Part shown: positions 11,666 to 22,634 of the stretch, in pieces
How positions within the stretch are numbered: the stretch's first letter is position 1
How the letters are laid out: every line of letters begins with the position of its first letter
Source: Podaxis mareebaensis
Lineage: Eukaryota; Basidiomycota; Agaricomycetes; Agaricales; Agaricaceae
Direction: 5' to 3'
DNA: 64,000 nucleotides
Assembly: GCA_018524725.1 (NCBI GenBank)
Contig: JAEUWP010000066.1
Coordinates: 53,691-117,690 of the forward strand
Notes under the pieces: model-generated
The model's input: only the letters and a program-made list of their open reading frames with translations
What the model was told of the DNA's origin: nothing
The model's database searches: none
Translations under genes and position numbers: made by a program

Positions 11666-13289
11666 CTAACCAGGTGCACTCCCACCCTCTTCGGATTTTC
11701 CAGCTGAAGTTGCCTCTCCCAACGGGATAACATGCTCGATTTTCGGGGGAATGCCCATCTCCTTTGCCCGTCGCTCTCGCTCCAGTACGATTTCAAAAGA
11801 ACGAGTCATCGCAAAGTCCACCCATACATTGAATGCGAGCTGCTCCCTTCGCAAAGATATATACACCTTGCGCATCTCCTTTGAGGTCAGCCCACCACTC
11901 TGGGCCAGTTGCAATGAGAACTGCTTCTTTTTATCCGGATCCCGGCTAGAAAACATCGGGACAATATAAGACGCGAGCTTGGCTTCCAGTCTTTCCCTTT
12001 CATGTATATTTGCGGGAGGACCTTCGGGATCTTGGATCGTTACTTTCTCGAGCAGAGGGAGATAGGCATTCCGTTTTCCCGAAATCTCCTTGTTGATGAT
12101 AGAAAAGGCATCTAACACTGTAGCGTATTTGCACTTTATGAGGTGGAAGTCCCGGATGTTCGTGGTGCGACCGAAGACATGTTCGAGGAGGCTACTTGGC
12201 CATGATCCTGCATAATAAATATGCAAGGAGGATAGAGTCGACGGAATGTTGGTAATTAGTGTTCCTAAAGCAGACGCTTCCCCAGCTTCGATCACGGGCC
12301 TCCGAAAGGAACGACTATGCCATTGGAAGGTGCGAAGTGAGGGGAATCGTAGTCGAGGATAGAGTAGGGCACAGGTAGGATCTGGCTCGTAAGACCATGT
12401 GAAGTGTTCCAAGTACTCCAGGCTGATAAGGTCACCATTTTGGGGCAAAGTGTGTGCACCACTTCCTCCGCGCTTGCGAGAAGAGGAACAATGAAACTTG
12501 ACGAGACAGGGACATTGGATGAGCAATGTGACGCATACGTCAATGAACATGCACTTGAGTGTTATAGACGTAATCTGCATCCAAGGGAGTTGGATCCCTT
12601 TCAAATCCGATGCTGAAAGTGCGACGTGACGGAGACGAGCGAAGTTGACTAAGGAGAGAACTGGATCAGAGTTGGCGCCCCTGACCACGCTAGTTACCTC
12701 GAGATGTTCAATGTACGGGAGGTTCGAGAACAAAGGAACCCAATCCCAGGGCGCGCATTCCGCCCTAAGAGTCTGCACCTTTCGTACATTCCGCTCGTCC
12801 AGCAATACGCCGGAAATTAGGTCGAAGGTATGATTATATGGACGATAGGGGTAGATGAAAACGAGGCGAAGAGAGAAGGGGACATCCTTGGCGTTGTCGA
12901 GATGGTATTGCAGTAAATTGAGGCCCCGCTGCTCTCTCCGATAATTTCTGATAGTCAAAGTCAAATGCGACCATAGCCATGGGATTGACAGGATGATGTC
13001 TCGCCATCTTGAACACACTTGCCCGAGCACAAATAAATCCTGTTCGTTGCTCCTGCTCGAGGTCAAGTTTCCGCAGGCGTATGAAAAGATGAGGGATAGT
13101 ATCTCAAGAGGCAGTCCTGTGATTGATGCTGTTGTTCGGCTTCCGTAAGGAAGCGGCGCATTCTCTGTGACGGAGAATCATACCTTCAACATCCTGTTCC
13201 TCCTGCCCTTGTTTCTCCGAATACTCCGCTTTCAAAGCGTCATCCGACTCGGCACCTTGCGACGAGCCATCTAGGATTAAGCCGCCCAT
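11666..13289 (-). CDS. F-box/LRR protein (agaricomycete type) 2
   Basis: Two exons, about 515 residues. Exon 1 starts at ATG 13289 and encodes a short acidic lead. A 67-nt intron (13115-13181, GTATGA...ATCACAG) joins GAAG to GACTG and produces the F-box start EGLPLEILSLIFSYACG; without the splice the frame runs into a stop. The F-box continues with LFVLGQVCSRWRDIILSIPWLWSHLTL, the typical C-x-x-W-R-x-I/V and P-x-L-W-x-x-L pattern of basidiomycete F-box proteins. The rest is a degenerate LRR array (for example RLRHVALSASDL, LPYIEHLEVTSV, LISLEYLEHFTW) and a helical C-terminal tail, ending TAG 11666. Predicted SCF substrate adaptor of unknown target. Confidence 0.85.
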
Positions 13290-14820
13290 TGAAGGGGAAT
13301 ATTGGGGGAATATCAAGCAGAACTGAAAAATAGACGGTTCTTCAGTATCTTCTCTCGATAGTGCGCGACCAGAAGTCGGCGCAGAGTACGATGCCAAAAG
13401 AGCACTTTATCAAGACGTTCAGGAGTTCAAACGTACAGGACTGTTTTAAATATATGACAACGGGTAACGCCTGTGACTTAGGCTCGTGACCAGCCGCTTC
13501 TTTCAGACTTCGCAAATTTGGCTTCACTCAGAAGCGACTGCGCTAAACGTTTAAACGCTTAGGATGACTTAGAATACTTAAAAAAAACTCAGTATGATGA
13601 CCCCAGTAGCTGGAAAATGTCAGCTCCAGCTCCAACATCCTGACTTAGGCCCCCTCCTTAGGTGGTTGCCTTAAACCAGCAGCATAAGTAAAGCCTAAGA
13701 CACAACTAAGAGTCTGTCCGGATACAATAACAAAGGATAATAAGCGCTGTATTATCCGTATTCAGACTGCTATCCAGTCGTGGGATGTTTTATTATATAA
13801 TCGTTGTTCCGCGCTTGAGCATGGGATTGAGTGCTGGCACGTGAAAATGAACGTTCATGAACCTCGGACGCTCACCGACCATAGGAAGTGAACGTACAAA
13901 ATTTGTACGGTGCAAGGTGCTTAGTCAGCAGAACTTTTGCACAACGGCAAAATTAGTTGGAACATGGCCCGAGTATATTATGTAATATATTTCTGACCTT
14001 GTCGAAAACACACATCATCATTTCTCGCGTCGCTTAGCCATGGCTCATGCATCTGAGGCCCAGAGAGTTTAGTTCTCGAAGATTTGCATCATTTCACTGT
14101 GTCTCAGAGCAAGTGGCGAGAGAGTTGGACACTTAGGATCATTCTATATTTAGTAGGATCTTCCATACTAGAAGTGTCGACTTCGACTTCGTCTCCAAGA
14201 GCCCTTACTTGGCGGTGTTTTGCTACGGTCACTGACCACTGGGGTCAGAGATAAGATAAAAGACTGTTTGTACTTGTGTACGCGATGAGACGGATTGATG
14301 GAATTATGCAAGTAGAGAAACCCTTGCCAAGCAAGGGGATATAGAAGTGTGTGTGATTGGCCAAAATGAAAACTTCCCCATTTTGAGAATTTTGAATCTG
14401 TCTTAGCATTTTGCCATGAGGGATCAGAAAAAGGGCAAAATTCGACAGCCCCAGAAAACTTGTTCGGGTCTCTAGGTGCCCTGCACCATAGACTGTAAGC
14501 CGAGTGGCATGCGTATGTCATGAGGCCATAACATATATATATGCCATCATGACAAAGCCCCGCGATTTCCAACAGTAGACCACTTATAGCAGGCGCCCTG
14601 GGGCCATGAGTGGGCATCGCTGAAGAAGTTGATGAAACGCAAGACATGAGGCTGCAGTGCCTCACTAAAACATTATAAGTATCACTCAGAAGGAGCGAAA
14701 TCCTCATCTTGAAGCACCAGAGCCTACACATATGTGAGTAGCTTCCTGTCTGATTGAAGGACGTAAGTGAAGCTGACGCCGCCCACAACAGTCTGCCAGC
14801 TCCTATTCGACAACCTTATA
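13290..14820. other. Long intergenic region with small inverted repeat
   Basis: No convincing gene. A 207-codon open frame on the minus strand (14168-14788) has no family features and I treat it as chance. At 13735-13757 there is a near-perfect inverted repeat: 8-9 bp arms GGATAATA/GTATTATCC around the palindrome AGCGCT. An AT-rich stretch follows. This could be a remnant of a small non-autonomous transposon, but no target duplication could be found. Confidence 0.4.
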
Positions 14821-15189
14821 ATGAGCGTGTCTGACTTCAACATACATGACATCGTTCTGCCCGAACCATACACTCCGCCCCAACCATTCGCTCAGGCCCA
14901 ATCACTCATTTACAGTGAACCATGCGCTCTGATCCTACCACCCAATATTGGTCCGAGGGCGGATCCACCTGATGTACCACCCGACATAAAAGTGAAACCA
15001 AACTCCAAGACACCACAGAATAGGGGCGGGTCCAGCGGTAAGGCCCAGTCCGACAGTAGGGGTCAGTCCGGTAAGGGCCAGTCCAATGGTGAGGCCCAGT
15101 CGGGAGCTAAGGGCCAGTCCGGGGCTAAGCAGTGCCTAGTGTTAAGAGGCATGGTGAACACGGTCAAGCAGGTAGGCACGAAATGCTAA
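14821..15189 (+). CDS. Hypothetical protein with QS-ended short repeats
   Basis: A 123-codon frame from ATG 14821 to TAA 15187-15189. The first 70 residues are Pro-rich without a signal peptide. From about 15030 to 15130 the frame encodes six degenerate 5-7 residue units that all end in Gln-Ser (for example SDSRGQS, GKGQS, NGEAQS, GAKGQS), matched at DNA level by repeated CAGTCC. The repeat unit lengths are multiples of three, which favours a coding role. I do not recognise the protein; a downstream exon is possible, since the end of the frame (LRGMVNTVKQVGTKC) is not distinctive. It may be part of an old mobile-element gene. Confidence 0.35.
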   Translation: MSVSDFNIHDIVLPEPYTPPQPFAQAQSLIYSEPCALILPPNIGPRADPPDVPPDIKVKPNSKTPQNRGGSSGKAQSDSRGQSGKGQSNGEAQSGAKGQSGAKQCLVLRGMVNTVKQVGTKC

Positions 15190-16437
15190 TGAGGAGATCC
15201 CGGAGCTGAATGCAGCTTTTCCAGCTTCAAGTGTTTTGGAGAAGATGTAAGTGCCTATGAACTAATCGATTTGCGGAGTGACTGCGTTGGGAAAATGCTT
15301 TTTTCTATGCCAATGACTGAGCACATTTATACTTATTTTTGTGTACAATGTCCATGCCTAATTGACAAGTCCAATGCTCTGCAGGACTAGCGCAGTGTCA
15401 CGTGAATATATGTTTTAGCAGGATAGTAAATCTTAGCTCGCCTGTTGTTCATGTCCAAAGGAAGGGGAAGTATCTATTTCGAAGAGCTACGTATACTATC
15501 ATCTGAGACCAACCAGAATCGGTAGCCAGTGCAGAGGGCGCTAAGGGTTTTATATAGGATTTCAAGTCGTTACATAACTCGAGATGCCACATGCATTTTA
15601 TCACAGAAATAGAATTGGTACATCAATCGGTGGGGATAACCAACTTGGAGACCCGATTCGAAAACAATAAGGGATACACGTTGTTCGGGACAATATCAAA
15701 TTGAAATCTGTATCCCTTATTGTTTTTGAGTCGGCCCTCTAAATCGGCGACCTGCCTCAATTAATGTACCAATTCTGTTTCTGCGATAAAATATACATGA
15801 CATCTCGAGTTATGTAACGACTCGAAATCCTATATAAAACCTTTGGTATCCTCTACACTGGCTACCGATTCTGATTGGTTTCAAGTGTATAGGGATTATC
15901 AGCAGCAATGATGGACCATGCAAGTTGTAAGCCACAGACTTACTTACGTCGACCGATCTTTACTCACAACCCGTCAAACACCGTCTAACCAAGCACGCTA
16001 AGTGACGATCATGCAATGGCCCGATCAAAAGCTGGCATAGCTGCCACCTGTTGCATAGCCCTCCTGACTTCACGTCCTAGACTCTCCATCGGTCTCCGAA
16101 TCCTGCGCCGTCACACCCCTCCTCGAATCAGTTCACAAACCGTTTGGTCTCCAGATTTCATCCCATGAATTGGCGGTGACACCTCTCAAATCATTTCATT
16201 AGCTCCCAGATACAGCAGAGGGTCTGCCACTCCATCTGGTGCTGACCCACTCCCTTCGTATATCTTTATGAAATATGGCGATTTGGGCATCATAGGTTCT
16301 GTGATGGTCCGAATGAGATTTATGATGCTATCGGGCAGCGATTAATATGTCGAATACGTATCTACAATGTGTTGTGCAGCAGAACGAATAGAACGTCGAC
16401 CAGAGTTCTCGAAGTAAAAGCCTACATAACATATTAC
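15190..16437. other. Intergenic region containing a foldback element
   Basis: Apart from the inverted-repeat element at 15508-15881, described separately, I see only short random frames. 15900-16437 is probably the downstream region of F-box gene 3. Confidence 0.5.
15508..15881. mobile_element. Foldback / MITE-like element with long inverted arms
   Basis: About 375 bp made of two long inverted arms, left about 15508-15680 and right about 15705-15881. Matching blocks include AGAATCGGTAGCCAGTG, GGTTTTATATAGGATTTC, GTCGTTACATAACTCGAG, AATTGGTACAT and AAAACAATAAGGGATACA, each found on the + strand in the left arm and on the minus strand in the right arm in mirrored order. The arms differ by scattered substitutions and small indels (roughly 80-85 percent identity by eye), so the element is not recent. 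No ORF lies inside. No clear target-site duplication was found. It is probably a non-autonomous DNA transposon. Confidence 0.75.
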
Positions 16438-18294
16438 TTAATGTTCCCTAGATAGCACTGAACCAAATTCTTGGACGTATCTATGGGTTGCAACCCCAGC
16501 GCGGTCTACAGTTACGAGTCCATCATAAGGTGAATGGCCTGTAAAACTTATAGGGTCGGGCCCCGGATAGTGCACGGATATAAACGACCCGGTCTGTTTG
16601 CGCAGCTTATCCAATTCTTCCATAACCCCAAAGCGATCGTCTCTTCCTGCAGTGAATTTTACGTTAATCCAGCGCAAATGGGAGACTCCATTTCTCTCAT
16701 GGTATAACGACCGGAAACGGATGAAGTCGAGCATTGTTTCATCCGAGAAAAAAGCACCAGAACAAGAAAACATGTCCAGCTTCGGGCAAAGACAAGGAGA
16801 GGAAGCCTCGCTTCCGTGTTCACTGTCGGAAGTCCCATCAACGGAGTCTGGAGAATCATGAACCTCCGTCTCGTCAACGACATCCTCTACTGGAATTGTT
16901 CTCTGCATAAACCGTCGTAATATAGTCTCCCCGATATATAGGCGGGTGACAGTATCCCACCAGTTCGATGACAAAGCCATGGATCCCAACAGTGAGAGCC
17001 GCCTCAATCCCGGGAAGAGCTCCAGGCACGCAATTATATCCCGTACTGTAAGGTATGTTGCGAAAAGTTGCAACTCCTCTACAGGTTGGACAACTCGTTG
17101 GATGAATGGAGTCAGTGCAACATGAAGCGACCTGTCAAATCCGTCCAATTGGAGCTCGGCTGATCGAGGCAACTCTTGGTGATATAGGAAGTAACAGAGC
17201 GATGGGATATCGAGCTGGGCAAAGAATGTACGAGGATTAACGTCACACTGGATGGTGAGCCCTCTGAGACCTTGCAGCCGGGCCATCATAGATGCACTCT
17301 CTCGAGAGGAAAGGTTGTAAGAGGTGCCCACATCGGAGAGTGGGAGACTACAGAATGTGAGATTGGGGCACCAGGAAAGTAAGGCGAGGGCATCCGGGAT
17401 CGTAAGTGCCTTCCGTGGCTCCCAGACGCTGCTAAGGTTGCACATGTTAAACTCAGTGAGCTTTCCCCATGGGAGTGGAAGTTGTACGACCCGTGACCCA
17501 TATAGTATCAACCAGACAGAACGCAACTCTGGCGCCTCCAGAAAACCAGCATCCTTCAACTCGTCGTTGGCCCCTTCGACACCGAAATTGTGGCCACCGT
17601 CGATACAGAGGTATTGAAGGAAGGGGAACTCGACTTCACGACACTTCTGCAGAAAGGGAACCCATATTGTATTTGAGCACCGGAGATCGAGTGTTCTGCA
17701 GCGATTCAGGAAGGGGAAAATGCTGTCGAGGTACAGCTCGACTGTGCTATTGGCAACTGTGTTCTCCGGTGGACCGAGACCAAAGGGCGTAGAGAGGGAT
17801 ATAGACAAAGGAAGCACCCCCGAGCGTGAAAGCCACGTCACGATTGCTTGAGCTCGTGAGACGTGATCATACATATGCCATATACCAGAGCCAGCATCTG
17901 GAGGGACTGCGATGTGGATGGTAGCCCACAGACTGGGGGTAGAGTAGACAACGTCTCTCCACTTCCGACAGATCCTCCCTAGAAGTAGTGGTGCCTCGCA
18001 CGTACTCATGGCAGAATTACTGTCGGTGGGAAGGCAGTGGATGAAGATTTCCTGTAGAATGTCGGGTAAGAGACGCCGAGCGGGGGAGAGGAATCCCTTG
18101 TATGTCGTGACCCGGAACCCCAGCACATCCCGTTCCTTCTCTAATTTGCGAAGGGTATCGTTGAGTTCTTGAATCTGGCTCCCAATAATGTTTATCTTTC
18201 GATTTGGTTCAGCCAGGTCTCTTTGAAGTACACGCATCTCGTTAGGTGTAGGAGCGTAATTGGTGTTGAGCCTGTTGCTGAGTGAGAGTATCAT
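16438..18294 (-). CDS. F-box/LRR protein (agaricomycete type) 3
   Basis: Single exon, 618 residues from ATG 18294 to TAA 16438-16440. Residues about 18-60 form a short coiled coil (LRKLEKERDVL and flanks), usual before the F-box in this expanded agaricomycete family. The F-box is LLPDILQEIFIHCLP followed by LGRICRKWRDVVYSTPSLW. The remainder is a leucine-rich beta/alpha array (FPFLQYLCIDGG, LFPGLRRLSLLGSM, CPNLTFCSLPLSDVG). An acidic spacer near residues 545-570 contains DSPDSVDGTSDSEHGSE. An in-frame extension upstream to 18507 would add a hydrophobic lead; I prefer 18294 because family members begin just before the coiled coil. Likely nuclear or cytoplasmic SCF receptor. Confidence 0.88.
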   Translation of the reverse strand: MILSLSNRLNTNYAPTPNEMRVLQRDLAEPNRKINIIGSQIQELNDTLRKLEKERDVLGFRVTTYKGFLSPARRLLPDILQEIFIHCLPTDSNSAMSTCEAPLLLGRICRKWRDVVYSTPSLWATIHIAVPPDAGSGIWHMYDHVSRAQAIVTWLSRSGVLPLSISLSTPFGLGPPENTVANSTVELYLDSIFPFLNRCRTLDLRCSNTIWVPFLQKCREVEFPFLQYLCIDGGHNFGVEGANDELKDAGFLEAPELRSVWLILYGSRVVQLPLPWGKLTEFNMCNLSSVWEPRKALTIPDALALLSWCPNLTFCSLPLSDVGTSYNLSSRESASMMARLQGLRGLTIQCDVNPRTFFAQLDIPSLCYFLYHQELPRSAELQLDGFDRSLHVALTPFIQRVVQPVEELQLFATYLTVRDIIACLELFPGLRRLSLLGSMALSSNWWDTVTRLYIGETILRRFMQRTIPVEDVVDETEVHDSPDSVDGTSDSEHGSEASSPCLCPKLDMFSCSGAFFSDETMLDFIRFRSLYHERNGVSHLRWINVKFTAGRDDRFGVMEELDKLRKQTGSFISVHYPGPDPISFTGHSPYDGLVTVDRAGVATHRYVQEFGSVLSREH

Positions 18295-19431
18295 GGTGAG
18301 TTGCCTATACAGCAAAGTCGGCGAGGAAAGGAGAGGCGTCAAAGGTAGAACCCAGCCACCTGTTCGCGGAGACCCCGGTCCCGCAAACCAAGGAACAAAG
18401 GTTATAAATAGACCACACGCAGTGCTGCACTGCCAGAAGCAGGAAAGACTAGCCATGACGAATAAGGCTCGTGTGGGGCACCGTGGGCTTTTAGCACAGG
18501 CTCCCAAAAATAATTGTAAACGGTATCTCCATCTTGTTCATTGATTTCGACCCGTGTCTTGCAATTCTATATGCAGTTGTGTTGTACTTGGAGACTGTTC
18601 GTTGACGCATCAAACAAGGGGGCCTGGTTCAAATTAGGAAGGACCCCGAAGGACCCCATTCAAGGGCTTCATTGTCAGGATCCTCTAGTGAAGTTAGCCG
18701 GCTTGAAGTACTGACTACTTGCTGGAAAGGTCCAAGAGGTTACACTGCAAGATGCTTCTATCTGTTTGTATGTGAAAGAAAATCTTATTGATGTGATAAT
18801 AGTGCATCTTATCAATGTCCGAGCTCGACGGTGATTGGGATCTGCTTCTGTAGGCACTTCTGAACCCTGAAACGAGTCATGAGCATTATGACATGGGAAG
18901 CCTTCGACTACGAACTGCACGGCTGCGATCAGGAAAAGTTTACGCACCAACGTTCCTCGAAGTCTGACTCGATAACACTATGAGTTGGCACTCAATCCAG
19001 TTGGGGTGGCTTCCATGTCGAAAACAGGACAGGCGCAGGCTTACTTCCTGTTATCGTCACTGCGATTTGTTGATCACACGCAAGGGAGTAATCTTCGCGG
19101 GTAAAATGTTCATGACTCACCTTGACTTGGTGTCTGTTATGCGGTGCCCATCAACAGAGCTCTGCGCCGTAGGCGGGTGCGGTATGGACGGACCTATCGG
19201 TTGCTCAGTGCCTCCAGGGGTGATCGATGAGCGCTGGGTGATGGCTTGAACAGCTGTTGGTGATTTGTCGGCTTTGGTATGATGTAGAGGTATAAAACGT
19301 TGCATGTTGTGATATGATCGACAGAACGTCGAACGCACTTCTAGACATACCGCATTCACTATCACCCAAACGCAACTAGCGCAGCCACTACCGCTACCAC
19401 TACCACAATCATAACCAACGGCAAAGCTACA
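18295..19431. other. Intergenic between divergent genes
   Basis: This holds the upstream regions of F-box gene 3 (minus) and of the small duplicated-motif gene (plus). A TATAAAAC at 19291-19298 lies 141 bp before the ATG at 19432. No other coding signal was seen. Confidence 0.5.
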
Positions 19432-19782
19432 ATGAACTCTGCATCTGTATCCACTGCTTCCTTGCTCCCGACTACCCACCCCTCAGAGTCACCGAAAAAC
19501 TTCGCACGGGCATTCGGAAAATTGTCATCGTCATTTGGTTTCGGAGGATCTGTAGTCTCGGTTCCTGTCCCTTCTAGCTCGTCACGACAGAGCCAAAAAT
19601 CACAACGGCAAACTTCTGCCACCGCTGCGGCGAAGCAGGAATCACGCACACAGGCGCAGCAAGCAATGGCTGCGTACTGGGCATCGCAGTCCCATAAGAA
19701 CTTCGAGGCTGCGTATGGAAATCTTGCTGGAACATACGGATTTGGTGGGAACGTGCCTTCACCGAAGGCGAGGAAGGTGTAG
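19432..19782 (+). CDS. Small protein with duplicated NF-AFG-FGFGG modules
   Basis: Uninterrupted 116-residue ORF from ATG 19432 to TAG 19780-19782. Two related segments of about 24 residues occur: one near residues 20-45 (PKNFARAFGKLSSSFGFGG) and one near residues 85-110 (HKNFEAAYGNLAGTYGFGG), each followed by a Val/Pro-rich turn. They share the pattern K/H-N-F-x-x-A-aromatic-G-x-L-x-x-x-aromatic-GFGG. The linker is rich in Ser, Gln and Ala (RQSQKSQRQTS) and likely disordered. No signal peptide or membrane segment. I recognise the motif only as something that recurs in agaricomycete hypothetical proteins; function is unknown. The internal duplication and single clean frame with a TATA box support a real gene. 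Confidence 0.65.
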   Translation: MNSASVSTASLLPTTHPSESPKNFARAFGKLSSSFGFGGSVVSVPVPSSSSRQSQKSQRQTSATAAAKQESRTQAQQAMAAYWASQSHKNFEAAYGNLAGTYGFGGNVPSPKARKV

Positions 19783-21477
19783 ATCACATTGAGGTGGTGA
19801 TGATCAGGTATGTTGTAAATCTGATTGTTCAGTTGATGAAGATGTATTGAGGTATTTTGTTAGATAATACGTCAAGGACTCGGGCACTTGTTTGATTTTG
19901 ATACCCTTACATTTGATTCAATTGATTGGGATATTTTTTTATGATCTTTGGGTTACCCACCTATGTTTACGTGGATGTGTTGCTTGTATATTTGTTCCGT
20001 AATAGTTTGTGTAATAATTTAATATACTTCTGTTGAAGTGGAAGACTTTTTGACCGGTTGGCTGAGTATGGAATGACTTCAACCGGCACCGCGTGCATTA
20101 ACTTAGTTCCTCATTGTAGGGTCTTCTTCCTACTTCGTGGCATGGAACGAGTTGTGCCTGTAGATGCCCGCAGTGGTGACTGAGATTGAGATAAGCAATC
20201 AACGGAACAGTCGATAAATGAGACACACAACATGAGCAAAATCAAACAGGCCGATGGGGCATCCAGCCGACGGCAGTCCTAAATTAGATATATCATCCCT
20301 TGTGTTTCGACCCTGACCAATACTATCACTGGCCCAGTGTTTGAAAACTTTTCAGCCGCGAGTGTTTACCTCCTCAACCAGTCAGCCTACACACCTCAAA
20401 ATTTGTGGTATACTTGGGAGCTTTCCAGCGTATCCAATTATGAATTTTTGAAAAATTTACATTGCTCAGAGCCTTTGTGAATAAGCAATATCTGACGAGA
20501 CCTGGTGTTTGAAAACTTTGTCACAGGGATGTCACGTCAAAATTCAACCTCCGCTGTTCCTCATGCATGCCAGTCAACGGCCTCCTGCCTTGCACAATCG
20601 AAAATCCATTAGATATATGTATATACTACCTATAGAATATCACAAAATACTAGGTGTGGTATGATTACTAGATAATATTATAAGAAAAATCTATATTACG
20701 GTTGGAAACGAGGTTGAGAAGGGCCAGACACAGGTGTAGGATATGGATGAGAATGATATACGCATTCTGTAGCTGCCGTTTGGAGAGGAAAAGCGTGATT
20801 ATATTCATTGGAAGTCATGACTTGTGGTTCAGCAGGTCTAGGAGTGCGACCACTGACGAGCTTGGTCAAAAAGTCCGATGAAACATGAATGTGACTTGTC
20901 AGCTGGGTTCCCATTGAAATACTGCTCAATGTGAGCAAGGAGCTCCGGTTTCGTGGCTTTCTCAGAAATCCCTGGGAGCTGGAGACAACCTGCGATAGCT
21001 AGAAGCTCCCGGTTTCCGCTGGCTTTTCAACTTGAACGCCAGTCTTTCTGCAAAACCGGACCTTGTGAGCATCAGTGCCGAGCGGAGTTTCAACATGATC
21101 ATGGCCGTTGTCATGTTTCCATGTCCAGGAGAGATAGAATTTTGGTTTTCTCGGGTAGTTTTCTGCTCTCTGCCATGAAATCTAATAGTTAGATGCACTT
21201 TGCATGATAGAATAGATAGGCAAAATTTTGTAGCCATTGCTGCAAGGGATCTGATCAGATCTGGTATTTGATGGTGTCACACAAGGCCTAATCAGCCAAA
21301 TTTTGCAGTAATTTGACAATTACTCGCCACGCAACCAACTCAGCTAAATAAAAACTTCATAGACCTCTTAAAGGACTGAGTCTGCATCACGGAAAAAATA
21401 ATCAAGGTTAACGGATGCCTGTGGCTTCCGCAAACTGTGTTTTCAAACACCTGACCAATGATAGTAACTAACCATCC
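19783..21477. other. AT-rich repeat-like intergenic region
   Basis: 1.7 kb without a supported gene. A 16-bp string GTGTTTGAAAACTTT occurs at about 20338 and 20509 in the same orientation, about 170 bp apart, which may mark ends of a degenerate element. A short minus-strand frame (20696-20938) has no recognisable family. A + strand string GGATCTGATCAGATCTGG near 21248 is a short palindrome. The end of the region is the promoter of the GNAT gene. Confidence 0.45.
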
Positions 21478-21555
21478 ATGACTCCCACAGTTCATTCCAA
21501 ATACCCGAGCCTCGTTGTTGCACAGCACAGCACAGCTACTTCTACCCCCATAACG

Positions 21556-22519
21556 ATGACAGCAACGGCGGCAAGCGCTTCGGTTAGAGTCGCCACGAAA
21601 GAGGATTTTGACAGAGTAACGGAGGTGGTCACAGAGGCTTTTGTACACGATCCGGTATTTAGTTATTTCGCGTCCTTGAAGGAGGTGAATATTTCTGGCG
21701 CTCCTTGTTCTTCAGTCTTGGTTCCGACTTTGTTTAGTTGATCCCGAAGGACCATGGTACCAAGGAGAAGGACAACCTGCGGAAGTGGGCTCGTTTCCTG
21801 CTCACAGCGGCTATTAGCTCAAGAGGTCGATTGACTGTAATCGTCGAACACGAAGAATCGTCCCCTGAGCGGATAGTCGGTATGGCGCTGTGGTTGCCAC
21901 CGAACAAGCGACTAGCATTGTGGCATGTGAGGACTTTGCTCAAAGCTGGCATTGTTGGCATGTTGAGAAGATGGGGTCTACCGGGTCTGCTCGTGAGTTG
22001 GTCTTTCTGCATTACTGTTTCGCACTCGCATTGAATGTGAAATTCTGATAGCGCTGTGGATTCGAATATCAGGACGGTATCCATAAGGCAATGGCCAAGG
22101 GCTTTCGCAAGAAGGACATTAAAAGAGACCCCGAGGCGAGTTGGTATTTACAACTGACGGCTATTGCGCCAGAATGTCAAGGAAAAGGTGGGCTTGAACC
22201 CTGGTTTGGCTCATACATGGTTAATACGTCGCTCGAAGGGTATATGAGTAAGCTGATCCGAGAAGCGTATGAATATGCGCCGAATGAAATGTTTACGCTG
22301 GAAGCTACGACTGCTGCGTCCAGAGATAAATATGCACATGTGGGATTTGAGGTGAGAGTTGAATGCTAGATATGACCTTGTCTTCCTTACGAGACATTAT
22401 GATAGGTCATAGAAACTCTGACACTTGGTAAGGGCAAGAGTAACGCCCAGGGCATAACCGCGAGAGGGAAGTCTGCTACAGGGGTCGAAATGTATTGCAT
22501 GGTCAAGGCGCCTAACTAA
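21556..22519 (+). CDS. GNAT family N-acetyltransferase
   Basis: Five exons: about 21556-21684, 21739-21991, about 22051-22187, about 22239-22350 and 22406-22519 (TAA). Exon 1 encodes VRVATKEDFDRVTEVVTEAF, the usual GNAT first strand and helix. Exon 3 and 4 together give the acetyl-CoA binding motif A, LTAIAPECQGKGYMSKLI, where QxxGxG spans a junction; the intervening intron is 22188-22238. Exon 4 then has LEATTAASRDKYAHVGFE, the conserved C-terminal motif before the last strand. About 215 residues. An in-frame ATG at 21478 would add 26 Ser/Thr-rich residues and cannot be excluded. Substrate is unknown; this subgroup resembles fungal small-molecule acetyltransferases. It ends just before a broken NEO1 copy. 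Confidence 0.8.
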
Positions 22520-22634
22520 TGAATTGGGATGTTTTGGGAATATTAAACGTTCAAACAAGCTCTTACCTATATGGACTTCCAACAATGTGTCTGAATGAAT
22601 TGTCGGAGCCTGGAGGCGGAGAAACACCGGATTC
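22520..22634. other. Short GNAT 3' flank
   Basis: Likely GNAT 3' UTR, running up to the NEO1-derived pseudogene segment. No coding signal. Confidence 0.4.

Noticed and set aside
13735..13757. Inverted repeat as a terminator or operator
   Set aside because: Such hairpin signals are not used by nuclear fungal genes; at most a transposon remnant.
14168..14788. 207-codon open frame on the minus strand
   Set aside because: No domain, no plausible composition and no neighbour support; it probably arises by chance.
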